The translations under genes and the position numbers were made by a program. Of a stretch of 64,000 nucleotides of DNA, positions 42,401-61,900 are shown piece after piece. Position 1 is the stretch's first letter; every line of letters begins with the position of its first letter. Origin of the DNA: Mesaphorura yosii (taxonomy: Eukaryota > Arthropoda > Collembola > Poduromorpha > Tullbergiidae); assembly GCA_009869945.1 (NCBI GenBank), contig WIXG01000079.1:186001-250000 (forward strand), given 5' to 3'. Under the pieces are notes generated by a model. It ran no database searches and was not told the origin of the DNA. It saw only the letters and a list, made by a program, of their open reading frames with translations.

Positions 42401-45400
42401 AATTGAGTGCACTCAAAATTATTTGAAACGGTTAACTCACACTCACACAAAAGGCACATCGTGCGTCTGCTCTGCACCTGATTGGATCGATGCCCCACTG
42501 TCGTAGTGTATTGGCTATTTAATTCTGTTTCCGATAATTGCTTGGGCCTCACCTTTCCAAATTAAAATTGAAAACATAATTATATCACCGCTACAACCTT
42601 CATCTCCGGTATTCGGTATTCCATTGTCAAGCACAGCAGAACGATGACAGAACCGCTTAAAAATAGGAGGAAATGCAATTTATGAATAGGATTCACCGCG
42701 TGCACGTGCTGTGTGTTTGTGTACCATTGAACGTGTATTCGATTTACAGTGAGACTGAGACCAACAGGATAATTGTTCGCATTTGCAGGTCAACATAATT
42801 GCAGGTAGCTTGCTGAACGCTGATGCAATAATCTCATGAATGTAGAATAACAAATGCATGCGCTTTGTTCAGGTCCATTCAATTCTTGGACGGCCAATTC
42901 CACGAATGAGCAAAGCGAGCACGGGCAGATTCTAAGCCTCAGCCCACGAGACAATTATTTTTTAATAATTTTTTGACAAGGGGCACGCAGCCATCAAACC
43001 AGCGGGAAGCGACCGGTGTGGCGCAGACAGTGCAGGGGTGATATAATAGATTAGCGGGCAAGGTGCAGGGGCCGGCTCAATAAAGAAAATCATATCCGGT
43101 TTAAACTAGGCTGGTGCCGGTGCAGGAATTGAAAATGCAGTGCATAATTGTATGTAAACAAAGTGTACAATTTTTTGTTGTTAGTGCACGCTGCATACTC
43201 ACGCACAGCGACACAGCAGATATTAATAGAAAGATGAGATCTCATCAATTCACACGGTTTGCAAGGCTCGGTTTGAATTGACAGGTAATACCTTTTGTAT
43301 TGAACTGGATGCGAAGCGGCACGCGCGGTGTAGTTGGTGCTCATCATGCACGCTCGATTGGACAGTTGAACATAACTACGCAAGTGCCCTCGAACTTATT
43401 GCAATGGGAATTGGCGTGATGATCTTTACTTGCGATGAACCGCAGTGATAAACCTGACAGCCCTGCTCGTCCTCTACGCTGCTATGCCTGAAAGGGTTGC
43501 ACGCATTCATGCGACTTGCGTTTGCATCATTTCTGATGTTCTGATCTAGTGTTTAGCAATCAACCGGACAGCCGTTGCAGTGTGATTACCGCGGCAGTCG
43601 ACGAAAGCGAAGAATCAAAGTATGAATGAATGAATTGCGTATTGCATTGCGTATTTGTAGTGTCAACAAAGAAATTCGGTGGGGAATGGGGATGAATTCA
43701 ATAGTGCGCAACTTCTAAACTAGTCACTTCATTATTGATGCGAAATGCGAAGGAAGAAATACGCAAGCGGCGATCAGTAAAACTGCTATGGGTCGAGTGC
43801 GTCGTGTGTTTCTTTGAATAAGCAAAACACTGAAATTCGAAGTCCCTCGTTTGATATTTCATGGGCGTTGAGTGCCACCTCAAGGAATCCGTTGATCTGA
43901 TAACAGCTACCATCTTGAAAATTTGAGCAGTTGAAGCTTTTATTTATTGAACAGTTTTTTCTGGAATGGACACACTCCAGCAAGCAAGCGAAAACCAATG
44001 TAGTCCATTCTCTTTGAAAAGCTAGAAAGTTACGATTTGAAAGCAATTCCACGCGTCGTATTTGTGTTGAATTATTTCTAAACTTAGCTCCCTCTCCATC
44101 TTGACTTCAAAAGTCTGGAAATGGACTCTGTATCAAACGTAGAGATGCCATTTCTCTTAAGAATTACGTATTCAGGCCACGCCAAGTCCAAAGCGACCTT
44201 CTCAACCGCATATTTATGAAGTACACGCGACATTAAACCTTCGATGTCCCAGAACGGTAATTTTGATTGATTTTCATCATTTATGAAAATATGAAATGCG
44301 AATTTGACTTATTGCTATTACTAACGACTAGAACAAGTATGGACATCAAAGTTAACGCATGCACAAGTATCAACGTCTTCCTCTGAAATGCAAACTGTCG
44401 CATCAAATGTACAAGAAATAAGAATTTCCAAGGTAGGAATTTCTTACAGCGCAGCAATTCCTTTTCTCTGATGTAACTTGTGAGAGCAAAGTGGAAAAAA
44501 GGGAATGGGAAAAGCTTTCAAGGTTCGCCTGTGAAAGCAAACAAACCAGAAAATCGTTTCTTTTTTGCTATTACTATCGTCTTCTCCTTTTTGATATTCT
44601 ATGAAATTCTATCGCACACAAACTTTTGGAACCCCAAAAAGAAAAACTTTCCCGGTGCGCTACAAAATAATACGTTGTAATTCTTGTATAAGAATGATTC
44701 ATCTCCTTCGCTCCGTCAGTGTGCAGTGGCTCAAGCCAAGCTTTGTCGTAGAACATGTTTCCCCTCGCTTGGGTTTGCAGCGCCGCGTGCACGCATGCTT
44801 CACTTGATTTGGCAACAAGTTTTACGAGAAGAAAATGGAAACTTTCTTCCACCATTTTCAACTTTTTCTTAGGACCTCGAGCTTTTCCACCGTCCGACCA
44901 ACGGCGTGCTGTGCAATCTGCAGGGGAGAATTTCAAATTATCTTGGTCTCTCGGAGTCAGAATTTCGTTCTCCAAAGAGTCTATCCATCATTATTCGTTT
45001 TTCTCAGCCTCAAATTGCCTTCAGGTTACTTTGAAACTCATTTTAAAGTTTTGGCTAGCAATTTCATGAGCATGAACTGAATATTGCGACAATTTTCTGC
45101 AGCGAACCTTCGGTTCGTGACATTCGCTAGTGGTGCTTCAGATTCAAGCTTGCTACTGTCGCCTTCGTTGGCAAGTGTGAGCGGTCCCCGTGCCTGTTCT
45201 CGCAACAATTTTCATAATTAATATTTAATGTGTTCGAGTACCTCCTGTGATGCCCTTGCGATTATGTAAATTAATTTATTGTGTAAGACTCAAGCGAGGG
45301 CAGCAGCCAGCCTCAATTCTCATTCGCACCAGTGCTCATATTCTGTTATTGACTAAGAGCTGGAGGCAATCATCTAAATATTTGATTAACTGACGACGCG

Positions 45401-46620
45401 TGTAATAAAAGCATACGCGCCAAAGCTCTTGTAGGCCGGAATAAAATGCTGAGACGGGAGTTTCCTTAAATTTCAGAACTGGTGCGTATCTTTCACGTCT
45501 GGAAGAATTTAACGTTTTTAATTAGCAGTTGAATCCACCATGTAAGTTTCCATCTACTAAACTTGTTTTAGAACAAGCACTCCCCAATTTGCTGAATTAT
45601 GACGAGGTGATACGGCGTGAGAATCGTGCGTTGTACAACTACGCAATTTCCACGTAATTTTTGCAATATTGGGGCACTGCGATGAGAACCGAGTTGGCCA
45701 GTCATTGGAACCTCTACCACGAAATCTGAATGCGAATATTTAACAAAGCAAACCAGACAATTCTTGTGCTTGACTTGATGCAGATGGGAATCGTTCGCAG
45801 CATGGGTTCGGTGCGTATGCAATTGCTTCGCGCTCTTCCCATGTCTGTTGCGCTGTGCTCGCAGTTCACATTTTTCTTGCATCTTCATGCCTTTCTTTTT
45901 ACTGAATGGCTATTCTAATTGGATTATTCTTCCTCTCAGTTAAGTGATTCTAATGAATGAAAGAAAATAGAAGAGAACGTTCAATGCAACAGATGAGTAC
46001 GATTCCTTTTCAGCACAGTCTTGTACAGTTATAATTGCCAACAGATGTAGGGCCTGCTGATATGGGTTTGGATTAGTGCTTTTACTGTCTCGTCGATTGT
46101 ACACAAGTTGAACGAGGGATTCTCTAGTGCAACACATCCCATTGTTGAGAATTAAGTACGCAGCGCTTGCGTTCAGCTCCTCATGGTATAAATAACAAGC
46201 GACTATTGTGCCTGAATTTGTTTTACAATAGTCAGGCTAATTTACCAATATTTTGGCAACAATACGAGAATCTGATTTCTTTTCTTAAACGGTTATCCTG
46301 CCTCAATTGGATTTACTCCGTGCGACCGTCCTAAGCCGTAAGCATTGCCTCGATCCATCGGCATAAGTTCTTGTGTTGGGATTTGAGTTGACAATCTCTC
46401 GAAAGGCTCTGACGGAGAGACGACAGCGGACACGGACAGCCAGAAATGTCCATGACATGTGGTTGGTCATATTGAATGACACATGACATATCGATGTGAC
46501 AGTCTGCCTCATGCATTCTTTTGTTTCGTCCGTCTACTTTGGCCTGGCTTCATTCCACTCTCCTTTTGTACTTCAATAATGATTTTCAAGATCTACTTTA
46601 ACTCTCGACAAAATGCGTGC

Positions 46621-46635
46621 CTGTCTGTCTGTCTG
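46621..46635. repeat. short (TGTC)n microsatellite
   Basis: About four tandem TGTC/CTGT units followed by CTGCTG; no gene association. Confidence 0.6.
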
Positions 46636-49600
46636 CTGCCCGTGCTTCAGTGCAGTAGCTCACTCTCACTCGAAATAATAAAAAAGCCTCACTCCATGCC
46701 ACGCTATTTATGAATGAGAGCCCTTAAAAGCTCAAGATTCTTTTTCACATTCTATAAATAAAACCTGAATCTTTGGCTGTGGTTCCACACCTACGATATT
46801 AAAGTGCAGGCTGCAGTCGCTGCTCTCGCTAATGCATTGCATATTTTATGTCGAGAACAATGAACAAAAAACCGTAGTTCAGCCACAGCTCGTGTTAACA
46901 GTTTGCCCGTGCATTTCAAGTACTTCATAAGCACAATGGTGTGGCAGGCTGCATGAAAAGAGCATTAAAGTTGATGAGCCTATTTTTATACATTTTTGTT
47001 GGCTGAAGAACCCTTGCCGCCGTAAAATGTGACATTCGCAAGTGGTTCATACTTTCGTGCTATTCGTACAACTCGGAATAATGGAGTCAGTCTCTCCCCG
47101 AGTTGGCGGGTAACACAATCCCGTGCACTGCACACTTGAAGTGAACGGTGGTCATAAATTCTGAATTCCAAATGACAATTCTAACCCGATTGCATGAGGA
47201 AGAAATTAGTTCGAAGCTAGTTCGGTAGTTCGACTGTTCAATTCCAGCTCAAGTCACATCTCAAAATGTCCATGAACTTTTTCGAACAAATTTTTATTAT
47301 GTAGATGATCGTTATTGAGTGCAATGGGTCTTAATTTATCAGCACAATTCTTTCATAAGTTATATAACCTCGACCCAATGAATGACTCATACCTTGTCAT
47401 TCCAAAAACTCTTATTTTGGGACCAGGCAATGATAATCGTCTCGCCTTGTCCTTTTCCTGGAGCATTCTCTACTGAAATTATATCAATAAATGAGCTTGA
47501 CAAATACACGCTACACGCATGGTGTGTACGTAACGCAAACATTTTATTATAGCCATCACAATTTCTCAAGTAAATAATTGAACTGAACCTGTTCAACTGA
47601 ACCCGCAGTTCATAGAGGATAGCGGACTCCATTGCCCATTATGCGATTGTGGATCCAAGTGATTAGTCTTTCTTTTGCGTTCGCTTTCACTCGTCATGAA
47701 AACCAACCGTGCACTTCCTCGGCGTGAGCTCGGCCTGCCTATTGAACACTACCCAAAGTTGGGATCGCAAAATCAAGTGCACTGTACGCTCGCATTGACG
47801 GTGCACAAATATAAATATTTGTACTCGTACACTTTTTGTTTATGTTTTGAAACTTTACTTTACGCTGGTCTCATTTGTGAAATGGAATGGTGGTGGTGCT
47901 GGAATTAGGTTAAAAATGTATGCATTGCATTTTGTCTTCTGCTGGAAAATACGGAAAATACCGCCACCGTCATCACTCTGGAGTGCACTCAGTATTTGTC
48001 TTCAGAACTGTTCGTATTTACACAATCTCGTAACAATGAACTCGAATCATTGCCATGATGCTGTCCTGTCACAATATTTGTATATAAGAAAGGTCAGGAT
48101 AAAATCTTTGAAACTTCCACGAAGTAGATAAGAAGCAGCAGGGCAGGGTTGCGTTCCTGGGATGTTATGCCTTTCATGGATTTCGATCTTTTTTCTTCGA
48201 TCTCTGACCGCTGCGGCTTCATTTTATATTTTATCAGCATCAGCCGCAACTCAGCCACAAACACTTCTCAGAAGGTGAACTCCGATAAAAGGGTTTCGTT
48301 TCAGTAGACAAACAGATCCCTCAAATTCAAAGAATTTGATCAAGGTTTAAGAATGTCAAGAGCAGATGAAATTGTAAATACTTCTGTCTGCTTAATCTTA
48401 CTTGACCCAATACTCCGGGACACTCTGCTGACTTGAAAGCTGAATAGTTAAGTCTTGGTTAAGTATAATGACGAATTAGTATTCCAAATATTGGCATACT
48501 TAATCTGCAAGTAAGGAGATAAGTCCAGAATTAGTTTTAATCTGTTTACAAAATCATTGAATGTGTGTTCCTCCTTGTATCTTTTCACAACTTGCATTAA
48601 TTTTGCGCATTATGCTAAACAGTTGCTCAAAACTTTGCCGTACTGTTTGCTTGTGTGCTTTATTTGAGCAACTCCACATCAACCCTTTGTTCAAGCCCCA
48701 CGAGCCATTACATCACTCCGTTTGTAATTGGCTGCATGCTCCGCGCTGATAATGTTCTACCACAATCTGCGTGTCACAGATTACATTCGAATAGCTCCAG
48801 CTCTGGGCTCAAGTATGATGGATGAATTCTGATTTGTCACACGCGCTGAGACACACTGAGTATAAGGCTGTAGCAATGTGTCATCGACGCATGCGACTGC
48901 GAATATGGGCCTGCCATACTCTGAACGGAGGGGATGAAGTGGACAATGATTTGATCCCGCTTCTGGCTTCTGTGAGTAAACAGCAAACACCCAATTTGCT
49001 AATGTACGGTCTTCATTTGGAAAAGTCGTTGACTTTCGCATCTTGAGATCACACTCTTGTCTTCATTCTGAGGAATTTTCGCACAGAAATAAGCGTCCGT
49101 GTCAAGAAGAACGAACGGGAGTTCCTGAGAAGTGAAGCTTACGACTTGATGGAAAGATGACATGTGCTTTTCATTCTTTGATAATGATGAATGATGGATA
49201 AAGTGAATCACGAGAAATGAATTTTTATATTAGGCAGCATGCCCACAGCGTTCAGCGCTCATCATCTTTCTTTCATTTCAGCTGTTTGTTTAGTTATGCA
49301 TGGATAGCAAACTCCCAGAAGTTGAAATGCACAAGCCACAGTTATACTTTAAAATTTGAATGTTAGTGCTGGCCTCGGCACTCGTGCAATTATAAATTAG
49401 TTCGTTAAAAGGGTATTGTTCGGAATCATATCAACCGATGCCTCGGAACTCTTCTTCACTCGCATTTGGCATCGAATCAACTCAAACTCGCCGGTTCAAA
49501 CCAGGCTCAGGCCGTTGGGGTCAAGCTCTGGGACGGCGACGGACAAGTCATCGTCATCATGTAATAATGCGTAAGAAGTGTTGGCCATCATTAGCACGGA

Positions 49601-51928
49601 GGGATTGAAGAGAATGAGTTCGTGCCCTTGCCGGACCCGCATGGATTACTTTTTCCTCTCATCATCGTACTACATATTGTGGGATCCTGAAATACTCCCA
49701 CATTTAATTCCACACATAGCACTCTTGACAATGTACGTCGCGATACGCGCGATGAAATTACGCGCATTGGGTTTTTAAATGGATGAGATCGACCTTTTCT
49801 CTTCCACTTCCATTGTCCACTTTGCGAACGCACTCGACGTCGTCGGTGTTTAGTGCTTATGAGGAATGAGCCTTGAGCCCATGAGGACGATCGAGGATTT
49901 AAGCTCACGGAGATCACGAAAGTCTTTTCTTAGTCTGCAGTCTGAAGAACTCTTCTTGAAGGAGACGCAGAGGATTCAACCTTTAATCCCGTGTCTACAG
50001 GCCAGTCTGGCGAGAAATGATACGGGAAACAGTGCGTAGGTAAGATGAAAGGCGAAGAAAGATCAGAAACGTATGAATACATGGTTTTCTTGTGTAAAAT
50101 TAGATTACACATTATCGCGGAGGATCCAGCCGAACATACGTTAAGTCTCTAAATGCTTCAACATTTTAAGTTCAATGAATGAATTGCAGCGTTCGTGTTC
50201 AAGTGAGAACTTTATCCCTGATTCACGGCTACCTTGGGGTTTCAGAATTACGTCAATTGAAGCCAAGCCAAAGCTGTAATTCTATTTCACACATGCTAGG
50301 CGATTTCAAGCACAACTCGTATTTGACAACATAATTTTTATTTCATCATTGCACTTGAACCTTTAATTGTCAGCAATAACATGTACAGTACTTATATAAT
50401 TATTATCAGTAAAGAGATTATACAGTAAATATTGAACAAAATTTATCTGCAATAAATGCCAAGCTTCTACTCGTATTTTTAGAAATCCAGTGATCACTAT
50501 GTACACTTTGTTTACAATCAGACAGACGCTTTCAACCTCATAATTTCTGCGAGTCGGACGAACCCAAAACTTAATTGTAGAGTCATACGTTGTTGTTTAC
50601 ACTAAAAAATTCGGACTTCTGCAATTATGTACAATTTCAATGATAAAATAACTTAATGTCACCGTTCTGTGCGAGTTTTCGAGCAGGCAAAGAAGTTCCG
50701 TCCACGAGCCGAACAAATCTTATTAATTAACCCTGCTAGATTGGTAAGGAAAATGTTGACTTAACAAATTGCGGAGAAAAATTCAAGAAACCGGGTAATT
50801 ATTGAATGAAATGCGTCCAGAAAGGTATCAGGGACAGTTTGCTCAGCAATTTCAGCATTTCACGTCCATCCCTTACCGAAATTAAAACATCAACTGGAAC
50901 GGGCACCAGGCAACGAATTAAATATTAACTGGTGGAGCGACCAATTCTTACGATTGCGAAAATTGGCTGTTTAGAACCGAGCAGCGAAACAGCCGAACGC
51001 CGAAGTGATATGGGCAAAATACTCTTCCCATCGTGTCCCGTCACTGCAACGGTATTGTTGAGATGGTATGCTGGACTGGTGACGCAAAGAGCCCTTACAA
51101 CGACGAACAATGCACGGAACGCAGGCTGCTAACAATCTCCAGCTGAGTTGAGCCCCTGCCTTCCTGCGCGCTACACATCCACAAAAGAAATGAAATGACT
51201 CTTGTAATCGAATTTGTAATGCTATCCTGTCATTACGGGGCTGGGGTGTCTGCTCGCATTATTGTTGTACGGTGGCGTGTTTTATGTAATTTGGCCATTT
51301 GGGTAATAACTGGCAATGAGAGCCGAACCGTGTACTGTGGTACAGTGTCAGTGATACGTAACAAAGGACAAATGACCTAGATCCTGTCTCCCGACAATGT
51401 GCTATTGTCAATGGCCTGCCTGCTCGGTTGACTTTGTCACCTTCCTTCGAGTCACAGAAAATACATGGTTGATTTAAAAAACGGCAGTGCAAATGTCAGA
51501 AAGCGGAACAGAAAATTCGCTGTGCTTGTGTCTTCGGCTTCTGTACTACTCTCTTACTTGCTAAAATTAAATCGTACTTTATGGTACACGATAAATGAAC
51601 GAATAGCTAAAGATGTATTTGGTATTCATAATCACGGAATCAGTGTGGAATCGGAATCATATAATGTGGATTTGTGTATAACTGAAGCTAAAAAGAAGTC
51701 CTTAGCTCTACGCTTATGAGAAATAAAATGTAACTAACTTCTTGAGTGACCTATTCATCTCAACACGTTCCTTTTGCTCTGCAGCATTCAAGAAAACGAT
51801 TCAAATCTCACGCAGTGTATCGTTCTCATGCTTAATCCGCATCTCGGCTGAATGCAATCGTGCAAAGAATCTTTTTCAAAACCACTTTTTTGCAAAACAA
51901 ATAAAGTATTAAATACGGTATTAAAGGG

Positions 51929-51940
51929 CAGCAGCAGCAG
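51929..51940. repeat. short (CAG)n run
   Basis: Four CAG units in non-coding sequence downstream of FoxA. Confidence 0.55.
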
Positions 51941-52503
51941 CGGTAGAATGCTGGACTAAAAACGACAGTATAATTGGTGAAAAACTAAAAAGTGTGAAGA
52001 AAAGCACTCAAAGATCGTTAGTTGTTAAAAGCGTACTGTGAAGAGTGTGGGTAGAGATTTACATTTACAGGGGAGATGCTATGTACATGCATGAGAAGAA
52101 GTTTAAAAAACTGTTTCCGTACTTTTATAGTTTATAACTATTCTTGTTACGTTTTTCTCCGTAGACTTAAGTCCTCTGATTTCACTATGATTTTGGTTCT
52201 TTTATACTTGACATGTATCGTGATTAAGTTAAATTATCACCAAAGACTACGGCATGATAATTGTAAATTCTCAATCGTCAACACAAATAGCTTTCCTTTA
52301 ACGTCGACGACCTTCGAATTAGGTTAATCTTACGAAGAAACTATTTTTAAATCATTTATCGCTTCACAGCTACGGAAAAGAAAGCTAACCTGCGACCGCA
52401 ACAATGCATGAACGCATGTTTTTTGGGAGGAATTCGGTATTTGACTTTAACCTGTGTGTCGGAAATTAGTCCGTTAAATTCAATGCGAATCCAGAACGAG
52501 ATT

Positions 52504-58914
<6,411 letters not shown>

Positions 58915-61900
58915 TGTTGCGGTTTTGCAAGAGACGGGCGAAAGATGATCTGTCAGATCTTGTAGAGGAAATGTTAAGAATTGTTATAATTGGGACTTTG
59001 AAGATCTTGAACTCCGTTTCCTTTCACGAGTTTCAATTCAGTTAAGCTTAGTTTAACACAATTAGGGTAACACTCTCCAGACTGTCTGTCAGTTGTTGCT
59101 GGAGCACATCACTTGACCAACTAAATATTATCGAACGAGTTATTTGGGCATATATTGATCTTTTTCTCGTGCAATGAGGATTTTAAAGGACTAGTCCGAT
59201 AACTTGCTCAGAGAACAGTTAGAATTGTGGTGGTTCCCTCGTTCGACGCTCGATGAGTGCAGCCACATCACTTCTACGAAAAAAATCCCATTCACATGTG
59301 ACCGCAGTATCGATGATGACCGACGAGATTTCAACGTTTCAGCCCCAAAACACAACAGCGAGGTTCAATTAACTTGACTTTAGAGGTTGACGGATGTGTA
59401 CAAACACAAACACGAGTCGTACTCAAAAATCAGATCTCATTACACTCACACGTCGTACTCTTGTGCAAGAGCATTAATTTTAGGCGGAACGATCACTTGG
59501 CAAACACGGATTAATGTATTTTTAGCCATTAACTGGTATTGATCGAGTTTAGCGCGATGGTCGAGTCGCATCGAAACCAGGGCGATGGACGTCGGTGAAT
59601 AACTGAAAAGAAAATAAGGAAATTTTGAATATTTGTGAAGTGAGGCGTGATTTCTGATCTGCTGTAACGACGAGTTCAACCACTCACGAGCAATTGAGGA
59701 TGAAATTGCAATACAGATTTATGCAAATGACTGATAAGTAATAATTGTCTGACGTGGTGTTAATGTGAATGTAGCGCGAATCGCGAATATGTAGCTTTGC
59801 ACGGTGTTAAAATGCAATGACCGATGTATAATAATATTATTATTACTGTTGTATCCTGACTCACTCTTCAGTCTCTGACGAGAAAATGAATGAATAAAAT
59901 CCACGTTATCCCAACTGCCAAAACTCACTGAAATCCGAAGCGCTTATTTATTCGCAATTCAACTGATAACGCAAATTGAAAGTTTTCGACAGTGCGAAAT
60001 GCGTATTTGATGGATGCATACGAGTTGCGAGGACGAATTCCATTCCAAGAATTCTACGCTTGCTCTGTTTTCCTGTCCACGCTCACCTTTTCGATTGCAG
60101 ATTGTTGAAACAGAATCAATTCCCGTGCGTGGTGCGAGAGTTGCTGATAAGGGATTAAGCGTTGTGTGTACACGGTGCGTCACCCACAAATTCTCGCCTC
60201 TGACGAAGTGGACAATAACGCTGATAACCGGCCGAAACGCGGAGCGGACGCGGATGAACGGTAGCCACTGTCCAGTGACGATGGGTGTGCGGCGGCAGTT
60301 CAATGAATGATGCAATGTACGGGCGATAACGGCGCAAAAGAAATTCGCGAACGATAAAACTTGTTTACAGGAGAATTCGTTCACTTTTGCCGTTTGCGAA
60401 TTCAGTTCAACCGTCACTGTGTTTATCAAATGAATGAACTTTGAACTCATGTATTTTGTTGAAGCCTCGGTGCTTGACACGTCTCTTGAGTCGAAATTCG
60501 TCCGCGCACTTCACCGTTGACGTCCAAATCTAATTAATGTTGTCGTAGGTTTGAGTCGGGAACTGTGCGTGGAGTGTGGACCAATTCTGCGGAATGTCAA
60601 GTTTACTGACTGCAACGTATTTAATCAAAAATGTATACTCTGGATTGGATGTTGTTTGCCAAGAGATAATATTTGTCATTCGATCTACACGGAACGATTC
60701 TTTTGTCTTTCGCAAAGTAAACTTAATTGTAATTCAACTTATGTGCAGCGACTGCGGGCACCAAGTGCTGGGCGCTGACTGTGTATTTGCTTGGGTTCTC
60801 TAGTCAAATGAGACTCCTCCGGTGGTTGGCGAAGCAGGTTGGTTCGATCTTCACTGCTCACTGGTCGCCCGTCGTTGGGGCAAACAGAAACGGCTCGTCT
60901 CCCGTTCACTACGTGAACCGTGAATGGTATGGTATTCGGAGGTTCCCTGCTGCTTGTCGTTGCCCTTCTTTCTCTCGACCGTCCAATGTAAATGTAAATA
61001 GTTTGAACAGGGACAACCTTTGCCGCTTGCACAATTGATAAGTCCGCATTAACTTTCACTGTTCGCTGTTCGCTGTGTCACGAAAAATTAGTGTGCAGTA
61101 AGTACATATTTACTTCCAGCGAACGGGAAATCTGGGCGACGACAATGTTAGCTGCAAAGTACACGGTTCAAGTCCAGAAATTATCAAATAACTGGAACAA
61201 AAGGTGAACAAACACAAATAAACCGAATTTATCCAGCAGCAGCTCGAGTACGAGTGGTATTAAGCTCAATTGAAAGACAATATAATGAGCGGAACGATTT
61301 ACTTAACCCACCGAGTCAGCCAAGCCAGTGGAGCACGGCAGGCAAGGCAAAGTCAAAGTCAAATATTTTCTTAGAAAGAAGTGGTGCAATGTGTAAATAT
61401 AAACACCATATTTTGTATAATCTAAAAATTAAAGGTTCTTGTTTTACTTTTCAATCAAATTACAGCATTGCAAATACGCGACCGAAAGATGTATATTTAG
61501 TCAACAAGTGTTTGTTTGTGCAGAGAAAAGAGTTTACTTTCCAGCGCAGTAAAAATGCTTCACTGGCTGCTCGGCTGAGGCCTGACTGTGTGAGATTTGT
61601 AATTTTGTCACCGTTCTTCTTGCTCCGACTGCTTTTGTGTATTCTAGGCTCTCATCAAACTCAAACGCTTACTGACTCGACGAGTGTGTAACTACAACAA
61701 ATATATAAATGATTGTGTAAAGTATCAATTTGCCAATTTTCTTCCCGCACTCGCTCTCGTGCACGTCCTCCGACTGCTAGACCCACCACGACAGACAGGC
61801 TGTGCTGCTGCAGATAATGGTAATAATAATATTTGATTAAAGATGATGAAGATGAGTCGTCTGCGAGATGAGGAGTTGACTTTGCAATAATGCCAGCGCT

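Larger units (their letters stand above)
39430..52490. other. 13-kb gene-empty region 3' of FoxA
   Basis: No exon set, tRNA or transposon end I can support on either strand. Frames are short, and the longest ATG-started ones have no recognisable domain. Contains short simple repeats, for example the TGTC run near 46621 and CAG units at 51929-51940. The part nearest 52.5 kb should include the 3' untranslated region of FoxA, but I found no confident minus-strand polyadenylation signal. Probably intergenic with regulatory potential. Confidence 0.5.

Noticed and set aside
59959-60480. 173-codon open frame on the minus strand upstream of FoxA
   Set aside because: Begins at GTG, with the first ATG ten codons in. 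The residues show no domain, hydrophobic core pattern or homology I recognise.
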